A stretch of 64,000 bases of DNA from Adiantum capillus-veneris (taxonomy: Eukaryota; Streptophyta; Polypodiopsida; Polypodiales; Pteridaceae), in assembly GCA_014529385.2 (NCBI GenBank), contig CM043969.1:37075922-37139921 (forward strand), written 5' to 3'. The notes under the pieces were generated by a model. It worked only from the letters and a program-made list of their open reading frames with translations. It did no database searches and was not told the origin of the DNA. Position 1 is the stretch's first letter. Every line of letters starts with the position of its first letter. The position numbers and the translations under genes are program-made. Shown piece by piece: positions 1 to 11,236 of the stretch.

Positions 1-1552
1 CAATACAGTGGCAGATATGCTATCAAGGGCAAGGTATGAAGATGAGTCACAAATGATTGATGAGGGAGATGATGTAGGCACAAAATTCTATTCTATCTCT
101 CATGTCAAAGGTAACAATGTTTGCATGACTAATTCACTTGAATTGTTCTTGAAAGATCTTTATGAAGGTGATTGGCTTTCTATTGGAAGGTACTTGAGTA
201 CTCTAACAAAACAGGACGATTGGTCTGAACAAGAATTCAAGAGGATACGCAGGAAAGCATATGGGTACTTTTTAAGGGATGGTTACTTGTGGAAGCATCC
301 TAAACAAAAGGGTGCTACACCACAATGGGTTATATGTAAAAAAGAGACTCAAGTAAAGCTCATGCAAGAGTTTCATGAGAGTCTATGGGCTGGACACAGG
401 GGTGTGTGGGCAACCTTCTCCAAGTTGAAAGAAAAATACTGGTGGAAGGGTATGCATAAAGATGTATCTCAGTTTGTAGAGTCATGTGTAACTTGTCAAA
501 TGTATTCAAATGTTCGACATCGTGATGGATTGCACCCTACATATCCACTAGCCATGCACTATAAATGGGTTGTGGATGTAGTCACGATGCCTTTAGGACT
601 CTGGCAGATGAGATACTTGGTTCTTGCACGAGAGGACCTAACTAACCAGGTTGAAGGAAGAGCATTAAGAGCTAAGACCACAGAAGCTGTGTGCAAATTC
701 CTTCTTGATGAGGTGATTTGCCGTTATGATTGTGTGGGAAAAATCACTGCAGATCGAGGTGAACTGGATGCCCAAGAAGCAAGGGAGTTCTTTTCTAGAT
801 TAGGGATCAAGCTTTCTCTTACTACAGCTTACAACCCTGAAGGCAAAGGAAAGAGTGAAAGAGGGCATCCTCCTATCATCAAAGCTTTGGCCAAGGCTTG
901 CAAAGGAAGAGTTGGTGAGTGGCCAAAATTGTTACCATATGCTTTATGGGCTGATCGTACAACACATAGCTCAGTAACTGGCTACATGCCTGCAAAGCTA
1001 ATGCATGGTCAAAAGCCAGTGATGCCGATTGAGGATACAATTCCCACATGGAATGTACTACCTTGGCAAGAGGGGCTTAGTAGGGAAGATCTCCTTGCAC
1101 TGCGTATAAGGCAGCGAGAGAGAAGACCTGGAGACATTGAAGCTGCAAAAGAACGACTCAAAAATGCAAGGTTGAAAAACAAGGACTATTTTGATAAGCG
1201 ACATCGACTCAAGAGCAAAGCAATTGACAAAGGTGACTGGGTTTTAGTGTATGATAGTAGCCTTGTTAACCAGCACACAGTCATGCGTATGTTCTCAAAA
1301 AGATGGTTTGGACCGTATGTTGTAAAGCATGTGCATGAAAATGCTACTTACAGCTTGTCTGAACTAGATGGTACAGAAGTAAAGATTCCCATTGCAGGAA
1401 AAAGGATTAAAATGTTTAAGAGAAGAGGAGACAATGATCTAGAAGATATGGATGAGGAAGAGGAGAAAAACACAGGTGAAGATCAAAGTGAACATGAAGC
1501 TCTGGAATCATCCAGTGAGGAAGAAGACAAGGAAGATGTACAAGAGGTCTAA
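1..1552 (+). CDS. Gypsy A pol C-terminal part: RNase H tail and integrase (left copy, cut by window edge)
   Basis: This is the end of a Ty3/gypsy polyprotein, open from the window edge to the stop at 1550-1552. The first residues (ADMLSRARY) match the usual end of the RNase H domain. The integrase zinc-binding H2C2 site is at about residues 123, 130, 160 and 163 (HESLWAGH ... CVTC). The catalytic core triad fits D190, D249 and E284, so the last spacing is the canonical 35. The C-terminal part binds DNA in this family; no chromodomain is recognisable. An acidic, serine-rich tail ends the protein. The true start is upstream of the window, so the ATG at 8 is only the first in view. A second copy on the opposite strand at 62070-64000 is close to 95% identical by eye but broken by stops, so this left copy is the better preserved. 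Confidence 0.9.
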   Translation, partial: NTVADMLSRARYEDESQMIDEGDDVGTKFYSISHVKGNNVCMTNSLELFLKDLYEGDWLSIGRYLSTLTKQDDWSEQEFKRIRRKAYGYFLRDGYLWKHPKQKGATPQWVICKKETQVKLMQEFHESLWAGHRGVWATFSKLKEKYWWKGMHKDVSQFVESCVTCQMYSNVRHRDGLHPTYPLAMHYKWVVDVVTMPLGLWQMRYLVLAREDLTNQVEGRALRAKTTEAVCKFLLDEVICRYDCVGKITADRGELDAQEAREFFSRLGIKLSLTTAYNPEGKGKSERGHPPIIKALAKACKGRVGEWPKLLPYALWADRTTHSSVTGYMPAKLMHGQKPVMPIEDTIPTWNVLPWQEGLSREDLLALRIRQRERRPGDIEAAKERLKNARLKNKDYFDKRHRLKSKAIDKGDWVLVYDSSLVNQHTVMRMFSKRWFGPYVVKHVHENATYSLSELDGTEVKIPIAGKRIKMFKRRGDNDLEDMDEEEEKNTGEDQSEHEALESSSEEEDKEDVQEV

Positions 1553-1598
1553 TCTTACAAAGAGACAATGTGGCACATACTGGAGGATGTACAGGTTT

Positions 1599-1610
1599 AG
1601 AGGGGGTGGA
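1599..1610 (+). other. Polypurine tract of Gypsy A (left)
   Basis: The purine run agagggggtgga lies directly before the LTR start TGTCGTGC. It is the expected plus-strand primer position. The same tract is in the inverted copy at 62020-62031. Confidence 0.8.
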
Positions 1611-2014
1611 TGTCGTGCTATGACACGTACATAGTGGGAACGCATGCTACAAGATCTATCTTGTATTTTTTTAGATACATAATTATATTTCCTATAGTGT
1701 ACATATGCATATTTAAGTATAATAATAAGTCTTCTATCTCATCCTATTATTTTTCTCAAGGGTAACATATCCTTACTTTACCATCAGAAAATACTATGGG
1801 AAAAGCATCAATAGCTCCGCCTCTTTAACTTGGGGTAAAAAGCATTGATTCTTTATTTCTACTATTTCATTATCATCTCACACCCTAGCTAGATCCTATA
1901 TCTAAGGTAAACTCCAATATATATATATTCTATGTATTTTTTATACTTTTCTTATATTTTTTTTTAAATAGCTACTAGGAGAGAATCAAATCCTAGTGGG
2001 ACACTAGGTGGCAT
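1611..2014 (+). repeat. Gypsy A LTR, first part (left copy)
   Basis: The LTR begins TGTCGTGC after the polypurine tract. It aligns with 62019 down to 61622 on the other strand. At 2014 it is interrupted by Gypsy B and resumes at 10553. The base after ggca is t in both copies, which fits Gypsy B having inserted inside one continuous LTR. The intact length, from the right copy, is 1073 bp. Confidence 0.75.
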
Positions 2015-2273
2015 TGAAGCGGTCCGGGGCGGGCGACAAGAAGAGCAACCTCTAGACACCCTTCAAGGTTCCCGTGCTGCTCAATGGGGCTGGGGCACAA
2101 CACAACACAAACCAAAACAACAAACCCACAACCAAATCCCAACTACACAAGGGGCACCACCTAGTTTAAGAGCGAACTAGGACGCAAAAGAGGAGAATCG
2201 TTAGAGCAACCCACAAACAAGCAAGGAATTTACACTAACCCTAACACCAATGGAACACTCTCACACACTAAAA

Positions 2274-2276
<3 letters not shown>

Positions 2277-2364
<88 letters not shown>

Positions 2365-2376
2365 GAGAGAGAGATA
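2277..2376. repeat. (GA)n microsatellite, about 100 bp
   Basis: An almost pure GA run with two GATA interruptions near its end. It lies inside the Gypsy B LTR, close to the end that would be transcribed leader. ORFs read through it (Arg-Glu or Ser-Leu repeats) are artefacts. Confidence 0.97.
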
Positions 2377-3030
2377 GTGCTCGGGCTGCTTTGAAATCTA
2401 TCGGCAATGATCCAGCAAACACAACTATATATTTAAGAAAGAGAGAGAAAGGGAGAGGGGGTGCTTGTTGCATTAATACCTTCTTACAAATCTGTCATGA
2501 CAAATCAAAGTGAGATTAGTATTTGTTCAACATAGCCTGCGTAAATTTCACCACAACACATCACAAGAAAAGCCATCCCAATCACTGTCTTAAGGCCAGG
2601 GGAGTCCTCTCCACCCTGTCGCCCTCTTACAGTATGTGGGATTTATGGCTAGATTGATGACAACACCAGAGACAAGCTATCAAGAACTTAACAAAAAACA
2701 CCAAGACACTTACGCATCATTGTTGTCCATTACTTCACGTTGGAAGGGAGACAAAGTATCCAAGCTTAGTCCAAATCCACCCTCCTTGATTCAGCAAATG
2801 TTGGGCTTACACTAGTAGGAGAAATGATAGATTTCCTACTCTCAATTGAATGATCACTCTCTCTCTTACAATGGCATAGAGTTCCCTTGCTAATCCCCTA
2901 TTATAACACATGCACGTGCATAAGACAATGAGCTTCCACTCAAGAGCTCCTTCTAGAGAGGTTGAGCTTGGCTTCTCAAGCTATAGCATAGTGCTCTTGC
3001 TTATGGCTCCCTTTTGTGCTAGCTACACCC

Positions 3031-3042
3031 TCCTTTTATAGC
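3031..3042 (-). promoter_or_regulatory. TATA-like box in Gypsy B LTR
   Basis: The minus strand reads gctataaaagga, a good TATA match, in the LTR upstream of the CT-rich segment. This is inference from motif and position only. Confidence 0.45.
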
Positions 3043-3724
3043 AACTTTGAAGGCTAGGGTTACTCCTCTAACCATGGTTGGGTTAGATTTTCAGCAATTT
3101 ATCTAATTTCTTTTGCTTGGAATTATCAAGAAGTTGGTGGGGAAAGAGAGAGGAGAGAAATGGAGGTGATAGGACTTTTCATAGTGGGTTAGTGTTAGTA
3201 GAGTTAGTATTAATTTACAAATGGAATTGGATATTTACAATGGGAGTATCCATGTAGGATACAAATAAGGAAGAAAAACTCTTAAGAGGTAAGAAAAGGT
3301 GGATTTCTTACAAGGTTGATGCTCCAAGTGTTTTGAGTAGGGCCAATTTTGACGCTTGTTGACGGTCCACTAGCTTTGACGGTACATTTTTTCTCCACTC
3401 TTGACCTTCTTTGAGAGACAAGGTAATTGAAACTGAGTAATCAACCACCATGATGCTGTCTTTTAAGAGAAGAGGCTGAATTTTGTGGTTTTTTTGATAG
3501 ATATGGGTAATTTGGAGGAGGAAAAATGAGACTAGGTGGTCAATTTTGGAATGGAATTGTGTGTGGGAGGTATGAGTTCACCATGGTTTCTCTTATTCTT
3601 CAAGGTTGAGGAGAAGGTGAGTAGGGTGCAGAGAGGAGTGGTGAGAGAGGTGGGGATGATGAGTGGAGAAATGTGTGTGAAAGAGGAAAATGATAATGTG
3701 GAAGAGAGAGTGTGGCTGCATAGC

Positions 3725-3990
3725 ATGGGAAAACTGGGGTCCACTAATAAAATCATAGCTCACAGCTCGTAGCTCAAAAAAATATGAAAAAATTTGAGGC
3801 AAAAGTTCAGCCCACGAGCTACAACTTTTGTTTGTATCACCTTTTCAAATTCAGAAAGCAAGTGAACTTTAAAAATTCAGCAAAATCGACAGTTTTTTTC
3901 CACTGCACAAGGTCCTTGTGGGGTCCTTCTTTGGATGATTCTTTTGAATACCTCCAAGAGTGAGCCCTCCATAGTGCATGTATGCATGCC
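3725..3990 (-). repeat. LTR module shared by Gypsy B, C and A (copy 1)
   Basis: On the plus strand the block opens gaaaactggggtccacta and continues through aaatcat, a cacgagctac stretch and a ggtcctt stretch. Similar blocks with the same order of matches are at 33899-34150 (Gypsy C LTR) and 61310-61560 (Gypsy A LTR). In all three it lies upstream of the TATA-like box, in the likely U3 region. Confidence 0.6.
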
Positions 3991-4756
3991 ACCTACCCTT
4001 GACCTTATTTGGTAGGTCTATAATTGAAGATATTGTTGAGATTATGATATAAGTGAATAGTACAACTAAGAAAATCAAATATTGAGGGATCTAAAAAATA
4101 TGTACATGTCAAATATAAATAATATAAGTGAAAAAAATATAAAGGGGTCAAAAGAAATCTCTCTCATTATGAGTCTACCATAAAAAGATGAATATTTTTG
4201 GTGTTCTAATTTTTTAGAAAAAAAAACAAAATAGATGTAGGAAGGGAAAAATCACCATAGTGAAAAAATATACACATAAATAAAACTAGTTTTTTTGGAT
4301 TTTTGTTGGGGGTGGAGTTACACCAAATATAAGAGAAGCTTACATGAAAATATTTCTATATGGAATAAAGAGTATGAAAAATGGTAAGAAAAAATTGTGG
4401 TAATGGTGAGGCAATGTACAGAGCATAAATAACACACACCTAGGTAGAAATATTTAAATAAATACCAAAATAATTATGAAAAAATCTTTTATTTAGGCCC
4501 TATATACAAAGAAATATTTACATACGCATGGGCCATAATATACTTATATTTTTTATATTTTTTATTTTTTTGGCTCAACTAGCCCAATGACTAGCTAGCT
4601 GAGGGTTTTTTAAGAAGATATGGGAAAAGCCCCCTAACTCACACGCACCTATATACAGTGAAAGGGTGAGGGTAACCACAGTGTTTGAGTGATTTGATAG
4701 GGTGAGATAACTCACTATGGCAATTACAGAGAGCCCAAAAACGGCTATCATTAGCA

Positions 4757-4766
4757 CTCCCCCAGG
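4757..4766 (-). other. Polypurine tract of Gypsy B
   Basis: The minus strand reads cctgggggag immediately before the LTR start TGCTAATG. Confidence 0.7.
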
Positions 4767-4778
4767 ATGATGGTATAT

Positions 4779-5249
4779 TCATGTACCATCATAAAGCATC
4801 TTTTCCAAAGAGAGTGCTTCAGAGTCCTTGACGAGATCTTCATTGTTTGGCCCCTCAGAATTTTGGCTGGAGTTACACTCATGCTTCATGTAACAATACT
4901 TACATGAGACAACGGCCTTTGGACAGATATTCGGTAGATCCTTTGGTAGAAGGCGACTCAAATAGGGCTTCAAGCGATACCCGTTTACCTTCCTGGAGTG
5001 CTCTTTACCATTCAAGTCCATAAGCTGATAGTAACTAGAATTGAAAGCCTTCTTGACTATGTATGGCCCTTGCCATCTAGTTTCAAACTTGGCATCAAAA
5101 CGATTATCAAGTCGATTGTCATACCTTAGCACAAGCTCTCCTTCCTTGATGCCTTTGTCCTTCAGTTTCTTGTCGTGCGTTTCTTTCGCTTGTGTGGCTT
5201 TCCTCTTGTAGCACTCATATGCTGCTTCTCTTTTCCACTCAAGCTCCAC
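4779..5249 (-). pseudogene. Gypsy B integrase C-terminal segment
   Basis: This 156-codon segment follows the integrase core in the same frame after a TGA. It contains the family's C-terminal DNA-binding region, with LRYDNRLD followed by RWQGPYIV and a NGYRLKPY segment. The tail is Cys- and Ser-rich and unrelated to a chromodomain. The equivalent region of Gypsy C begins VLRYDNRFD before it is cut by the copia junction. The segment ends 13 bp short of the polypurine tract, which is the normal compact arrangement. Confidence 0.8.
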
Positions 5250-5261
5250 TAACGTAAGAAG

Positions 5262-6056
5262 TCAATCCATCCATACCTCTTGATCATCTTGTGCTCCTTT
5301 GCCATGAAGTCGCATTGTTGGAATGTTGAGCTCGATAGGCTGCAAAGCCTCTTGACCATAGACCAAGTGAAATGGTGTGAACTCCGTGGCTCCCCTATTT
5401 GTGGTTCGATATGCCCACAAGGCACCATCCAAGAAGTCATCCCATAATTTTGTCTTGTTTTGCACCATCTTTCTAATGATTCCTGCAATGACACCATTAG
5501 CCTTTTCCACCAAACCATTTGATTGTGGGTAGTATGGTGTGCTATGACGATGTAGAATGTGAAGCTCTTCACAAACTTCTGTGAGAAATCCCTTTCTAAA
5601 CCCTGGACCATTATCAGAAACAATCTCCAAAGGTGTGCCAAATCTACAACAAATGTGAGTGTAGACGAATTTGCTCGCTGTCCTCTCATTTACCTTTGCC
5701 ACACTTTGTGCTTCCACCCACCTAGTCATATAGTCTACAGCCACTAGAATGTAGAGTTTACCATTTTTTGTTCTAGGCAGAGGACCCATAGCATCAATGC
5801 CCCACTTTTCAAAGGGTCCATTTGCAAGCACTATTTGCCTCGGGCCATGCACCAACCTTCTATTTCCATTTATCTGACAATTGTGACAGCTTTTACACCA
5901 ATGTTGAACATCCACATGCAAGCTTGGCCAAACATACCCCGCAAGCAAAATCTTCTTCACAGTTGATTCTTGGGCAAAATGACCACCACATGCCTCTTCA
6001 TGCAAACCTTTTAGAATGGCTGGAATTTCCTCGATAGTTGGTACTCTTCTGCACAC
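5262..6056 (-). pseudogene. Gypsy B integrase: zinc-binding and catalytic core
   Basis: The segment starts after an in-frame TAA at 6072-6074 and ends at a TGA at 5262-5264. It has the H2C2 zinc motif (HEEACGGHF ... CKSCHNC). The catalytic region shows the three acidic positions in WGIDAMGPLP, SDNGPGF and NGLVEKANG. Integrase inserts the cDNA into chromosomes. Both flanking stops are single-codon changes in an otherwise continuous frame, so this is a decayed but once complete domain. Confidence 0.85.
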
Positions 6057-6071
6057 TTTATCCTTCCCTCT

Positions 6072-7487
6072 TTAATAGAGGGAGCCTTCTAGGAAGAGAT
6101 ACATGCTTGCCTTCTTCATGAGTCTCCTCTTCTGAGCCTTCGTGAAGTCTTGTGGAAACTCGCCCTCCAAAATGTAGCTAATAATGGGAGTCAATGACTC
6201 CAATCCCTGGTATCTCGGTTGCTTGACAGTTGCTGCCACCATGATGACCTGCACTTCTTTCTCAACACATGTAACTACTTGCTGTGCAAGTAAATCGGCA
6301 TCTTCATTCTGTTTCCTAGGAATATGATATAGTTGCACTTCTTCAAATTGATTAAACAATCTACGAATGGCATGAACTTTTGTCCGTAAGCTTTCATTCT
6401 TGCATGCCCAAATGCCTAAAATCTGTTTAACAATGAGAAGTGCATCTCCCTTTACCATGAGGCGTTGTATCCCTTGGCCAATGCACATCTTCAAACCATG
6501 AATTAGTGTGTCGTATTCTGCTTCATTGTTGCTAGCTGAACTTGGTAGATTGAACTTCTCTTTCATGACCACCTCTCCACTTGGGTTGAGCAACACTAGC
6601 CCTCCCCTTGCTTTCCCTGTGGCTCGTCGAAAAGCTCCATCAAAGAACAAGGTAAAAGCATTGGGAATACTTTTTGGTGGTGGCAATGGTAGGGTCTTTA
6701 CTTGAGGCACCTTAATTTCCTTTTCATACACCCTATAAGTGAGAATCCCTGCCAATTGTGCACGCACACTATCTTCTACCTTGAAAGAGTATTGAAACTC
6801 TTGCAACTCCATAATCCACTTTGAGATCCTAGTACTAAGATTCATTTGAGATGACACCCAAGGGAACAAATTCTCTGCAGTGAGAATTACAAAAGGTTTT
6901 GGTAGCAGGTAGGATCTAAACTTTCTCACCGCAAACATGAGAGAAAGCATCATGAGTTCTGCTTTTGTGTAGTCTCTCTCCAAAGCATTCATGACCCTAC
7001 TAGCAAAGTAGATGGGTCGCATCCTTGTACTGTGGGGATCTTGTTGTAGCAACACAGCACCAATTGTTTCCCTTCCAACACTAGAGCTAACAAAGAATGT
7101 GTACTCCCAACAAGGAGGCATGAGTGTTGGTAGCTCTGACAAAATGACTTTAATGTTACAAAAATACTCTTCAAGCTCATCAGACCATGAAAATTCTACT
7201 TGTTGTGTCAACTTTTGCAAAGGATGAAGCAACTCCGAGACTAAGTGAATGAAGCGTGACATATACTTCACCTTCTGAATGAAAGAGATGACCTCCTTAA
7301 GACTCTTCGGTGATGGGAGCTCAATAAGAGCCTTTGCCTTTGAAGGATCCACCTCAATGCCTTTATAGGAAACCTTGTGACCGAGCAAGATCACTTCATC
7401 CTCACCTATGTGGCACTTGTCGGGGTTGAGTTGACCTCCCATGTCGTAGAGCTTCTTTAAACCTTCTTCTACCCTTTGTAGATGCAA
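6072..7487 (-). pseudogene. Gypsy B reverse transcriptase C-terminus and RNase H
   Basis: This 471-codon segment continues the pol frame after the TGA at 7506-7508. It carries the RT thumb region (LNPDKCHIGEDEVILLGHKVS), then the RNase H region found after RT in this lineage. A second RNase H-like part shows LFFDGAFRRATG, NNEAEYDTLIHGL and GDALLIVKQ, with the expected acidic residues. It ends at a TAA within the linker to integrase. Gypsy C 26774-28716 is the closest relative in the window. Confidence 0.85.
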
Positions 7488-7505
7488 TGAGTTTGAGCTA
7501 TAAAT

Positions 7506-10057
7506 TCAGAAATCATCAATGAACACCCTAATTGACTTTCCAAAAAATGCTTGAAACACCATGTTCATGAAACGTTGGAATGTTGCAGGAGCATTTGTCA
7601 GACCAAATGGCATGACTCTAAAAGCATAACAACCCCAAGGAGTGATAAAGGTTGTTTTCAATTGATCTTCCAATGCGATACCTATTTGAAAGTAGCCTGA
7701 GTAGCCATCACACACAGTGTACTTCTCATGACCAGCTACCTCATTTAGTATCTCATCCTGAAATGGGAGGGGAAAGTGATCTCTTTTTGTTGCCTCATTG
7801 AGTGGACGGTAATCCACACACACCCTCCACTTTCCGTTTTTCTTAGGAGTGACAACAACGGGATAGACCCACTCTGAATTCTCCACTGGATAAATGAAAC
7901 CTGCTGCTAGAAGCTTTCTTACCTCCTTGAGTAAAGCCTGCTCCTTGATGACTCCTAGCCTTCGTAGCTTCTGAGCCTTAGGTGTGGCCTCTGGCTTCAA
8001 CTCAATTTTGTGTTGAACAGCATCTACTCCACGCACATCGGTGTAGTCTTTAGCAAAAATCCTAGGAAATTTCCTTAGCACACATTTGAACTCCTCTCTT
8101 TCATCCTTTGTAAGTGTTGTTGATAGAATACCTTCCAGCATCCCTTCATCTTGAACACCTTCGTTCTCTTGAGGACCTACCTCCTCCAAGCCTTGACAAG
8201 AGGTCTCTTGGTTGCTTGGCTTAAACCTTACCCCCATGACTTCGATGGAAGACTCCTCTTCAGTAATGCTGTCGCTACTTTCTTCTTCTGAAGTGCTATC
8301 GGTCCAACCTTCTTCCGTCTCACTTTGAGATGATTCTTCATGGAGCTCCTCTTGGCGTTGCTCCTTCATGTCAAAGACAACCTTCTTATGATTGTCATTC
8401 CTGCAAATTAATTTCCCACTCTCCCAATCCTGCAAAGCTCGCATTTTCATTAGCCATGGTCTTCCTAGGATAAATGGATAACCACTTCCCTTGGTCGACA
8501 TAACATAAAAATCCACCGCTTTCTTAATGCCAAAGGCCTCTACAAAGACATTTTTACAAATGCCTACACACCTAGCCTTGCTATTGTTTGCCATCTTGAC
8601 TTTGATTTCAGGTGTCTCCTGGATGTGCATGCCTAGTCTTTGCATGAGTCCCTCTGTCATGATGCAAATTTGTGCACCCCCATCCACTAGACCTTTCCTA
8701 ACCAATCTTCCTTTGATGTAACAGTCTAGCACCGGTGTAATGTCCTCATTCATTTCAGCTTGTGCAATTTTTACAACAGGAAAACTCTCTTTTATCTTTC
8801 TCCTAGTGCTAACTGCCTTTGTTAAATCCCTCCTAACTTGTGGGCATAATGCAAGAAACTGAGGCCATGAGATATCAGGACCCTTACCTCGCATGTCTTC
8901 CAACAGGTTGTATGGAGCCATACCATGTCCAAGAGGGAAGTCTTGGAGATTGATACGACGTCGAGTCCTCTTAGCTTCCTTGGTCTCCTTTGCCTTCTTG
9001 CCTTGTCCATGGTCACTCTCTGATGTGACTCCTTCTTTCTCTTTACCTTTTCCTCGGCCACGCTTAATGCCATTGGCTTCCATGTCAACCTCATTTGAAT
9101 TTGTCACCTCTACCACATGCACATTTGGATCTAGCAAAGGTGGAACTCCTTCTACCCCTTTTGGAGGTGGTCTTGGTCCATTTGGCCTTTGTAGAAACCT
9201 TGGTTGTTGACCAGCTCCTTCTCCTGCATTCATCACTGGGTAATTCAAGTTAGGTCTCCCTGGCTCTCCACGGGGCCAAGGACAATTATACATCCCATGT
9301 CCAGACTCTCCCCAATTCCAACATTGCAAGACTCTCCTAGTTCGTGGCTCTCTCTCTTCTGACTTCTTTGCTTGTCCCTTTGGACCTACAGCTTGTGCAA
9401 GGTGAATTGACAGGCTGCTTAAAGATTCATTTAACTTCTCAATCACTTCAGCCGTTACCTCAGGAAGCTCCCTAGATGTTGATGCTTGTGACTTACCTTT
9501 GGGTCTAAGAACTTCTATTGGAACCTCTCCCCTTAAGCACTTGAGTTTCCTATACTTCTCAGCAGCCCTAGTTTCCGCTGCATCAAAAGTAGCAGGTGCA
9601 CCCGCCTCAACTTTTACCTTAAGGTCAGGAAAGAGTCCGGCTATGAACCTCTCCGTCTTTAAAAATTCTGCACCATCGCCAGGGTTAGCAACATTTCGTA
9701 TCCATAGAGCCCAAGGACGTAGAAACTCTTGCTTGTACAAGTAGTAGTCATCTAAGTCTTTTTGCTTATGAGAAACAATGTCTTGCCATAGTTTTTGAGT
9801 GTTTTGGGGATCAAAGAAGTATCTCTTAAAACGATTCAAAACTTCTGTGTAATTCCCCTTAACTTCCTCAAGCAAAGAGTCAAACCAAGTACTAGCATCT
9901 TTCCTAAGGACCACCTCAAACATTTCTACACGTTCTTGATCGGTTACTATCCTCTTGATATGGCAAGACATCTGAAATTTGCTAAAAATAATTCTGCATC
10001 CTCTCCAGGCTCTCCAAAGAAAAGAGGATATCCAGACATTTGGCGTTGGCTCTCCAT
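7506..10057 (-). pseudogene. Gypsy B gag, protease and reverse transcriptase
   Basis: The gag start is best placed at the ATG at 10057, because its first residues (MESQRQMSGYPLFFGE) align with the Gypsy C gag start. A frameshift near 9970 moves the frame, which then runs open to a TGA at 7506. The order is gag capsid, a single zinc knuckle, aspartic protease and RT. The knuckle reads CWNWGESGHGMYNC, so the second Cys has become Trp and zinc binding is probably lost. The protease active site is DGGA, as in Gypsy C, rather than the usual DSGA. RT motifs include WRVCVDYRPLN, CDGYSGYFQI, MPFGLTNAPATF and FIDD. The acidic stretch between protease and RT is Glu/Ser-rich. Confidence 0.88.
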
Positions 10058-10106
10058 TATTATGAAAGATTACAACACGAGTTACAATAAGGGATACAAT
10101 AGAGAT

Positions 10107-10552
10107 TTAGAACCACTCGCCTGCAAATGAAGAAGTAAGAAAATACCACTCTAGGTTTTCTTCTTCAGCTATCCAAGCTTCAATGAGGTCTCGATTTGTT
10201 TGATCAAAACAAAAAGGTAGACTATTGATGAGCTCTAAGAAGGGTTGAAATTCTTCAAAGCTAAGGCGATAAACAGAAATCTCTAGAACTTCATTTTCTG
10301 GATCCAAAAGAGCAACCACGTCCCAAGTGATAAATTGCACTTGTTCTACAATCCCCAACGCACAAGCGGTTTGTATAAAAACTAGATCTTCATGCTCGTC
10401 GAAGGCCGTGAGAAAGTAGCAATTGACTAGGAGCTCCTTTCCTTCGAGTTCCACACAGTCGGAGTGAGGAAACCTTCTCACAATTTCATAAAGAACATCC
10501 TCATCAAGTCCAATCAAGTTTGCAAGATTTAAAGACTCCACTTGTGCTACAA
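10107..10552 (-). CDS. ORF upstream of gag in the Gypsy B leader, 5' truncated
   Basis: An open frame of about 150 codons ends 50 bp before the gag start. The nominal ATG at 10577 lies beyond the junction with the A LTR, so the first nine or so codons are foreign and the true start is lost. The protein is acidic and rich in Leu, Phe, Glu and Trp, with a tail of alternating hydrophobic and acidic residues. I recognise no domain. Gypsy C and A also carry ORFs in this position, so it may be the counterpart leader protein, although I cannot align it convincingly with theirs. It is free of stops while the pol beside it has three. Confidence 0.5.
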
Positions 10553-10924
10553 AATTCCTGGACACCAGTCTACCCACATCATGCAGGGCAGCTCATTTCC
10601 AACTTTTCCAATTCCTGTTCACACTGGCTCCTCTCTTCTTGTGTAAACCCTTGGGGGTTCCTTTCACCTATAAAAGGGGACCTCTTCTTCCTTGGAAGGA
10701 ACTCAAGCATTCAAGCCATTGATGAGAGGAATTCTTGAGGGAGTGAGTAGTAATGCCTAATTGTACTTAGCCCCATTAACATAAGCCCAAGTCTACACTT
10801 TCTCCTAGAGGAAGACTAGCCATTCTTGTACGCTATCCTTGGAAGATCAACTCTAATCAAAGAAGGTGTTGTACTTGCCGTATCAATCAAAGTGGAGTGC
10901 TCCCCTCTTCTTCTCTCTCCATCA
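10553..10924 (+). repeat. Gypsy A LTR, second part (left copy)
   Basis: The sequence from tggacaccagtct to ctctccatca matches 61317 down to 60947 on the other strand. About 300 bp of LTR present in the right copy is missing here, together with the 5' end of Gypsy B, so one deletion probably removed both. The end in CA is followed four bases later by a primer site. Confidence 0.7.
10668..10677 (+). promoter_or_regulatory. TATA-like box in Gypsy A LTR
   Basis: ctataaaagg, conserved in the inverted copy at about 61192-61201. It lies about 250 bp before the primer site, a plausible promoter position. Confidence 0.5.
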
Positions 10925-10928
10925 ATAA

Positions 10929-10945
10929 TGGTGCCGAAGGGTTTG
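10929..10945 (+). other. Primer binding site of Gypsy A (left)
   Basis: tggtgccgaagggtttg follows the LTR end after a 4-bp gap. TGGTGCC-type sites are common in plant gypsy elements and pair with the 3' end of a tRNA. I cannot say which tRNA. It is conserved in the right copy at 60926-60942. Confidence 0.6.
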
Positions 10946-11010
10946 TCAAGTAAGATGTGTTCTACATTGATGTTTTCTTGATTTCTTATTGTTTTCTTTT
11001 CCATCTCTAA

Positions 11011-11038
11011 TCCGACATATATATATATATATATATAT
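11011..11038. repeat. (AT)n run
   Basis: A short AT dinucleotide tract in the Gypsy A leader. The right copy has only a few AT units here, so it is length-variable. Confidence 0.7.
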
Positions 11039-11236
11039 CTAATCTCATCTCCTTAACCAAATCTATCCCTCTCACTCTTAGTAATTCATCCTCTCTACAA
11101 ATTTTAGGTTCTCTTTGCTACAGGTACATCTCTCCCTGCAGTATCCTTATTGTCTACGGGAAAGAATAGGGCTTGGGAGGGAAAATTCTCATCTCTTCAC
11201 TTCTCTCATATCTACATTTCTCACATACTATCCTAG

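Larger units (their letters stand above)
2015..4756 (-). repeat. 3' LTR of Gypsy B
   Basis: The 2742-bp repeat reads TGCTAATG...GCTTCA on the minus strand and starts next to the polypurine tract at 4757-4766. Its far end resembles the end of the Gypsy C LTR: both have a stretch close to aggggcaccRcctag followed by a ctaggacgca motif. It contains a (GA)n tract, a TATA-like box and the module shared with two other LTR families. No second LTR copy is visible because the 5' end of Gypsy B is lost. If the 5-bp duplication is ggcat (2010-2014), its partner was deleted. Confidence 0.7.

Noticed and set aside
2250-2513. ORFs of 87 and 70 codons on both strands across the GA run
   Set aside because: They are Arg-Glu and Ser-Leu repeats produced by the microsatellite.
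8893-9210. Plus-strand ORF of 105 codons
   Set aside because: It is the reverse shadow of the Gypsy B gag frame. The same holds for 9499-9744 and 9795-10130.
10816-11004. Antisense ORF of 62 codons, also at 60867-61055
   Set aside because: It crosses the LTR end and primer site in reverse. Similarity follows from the duplicated LTR, and the two copies differ freely.
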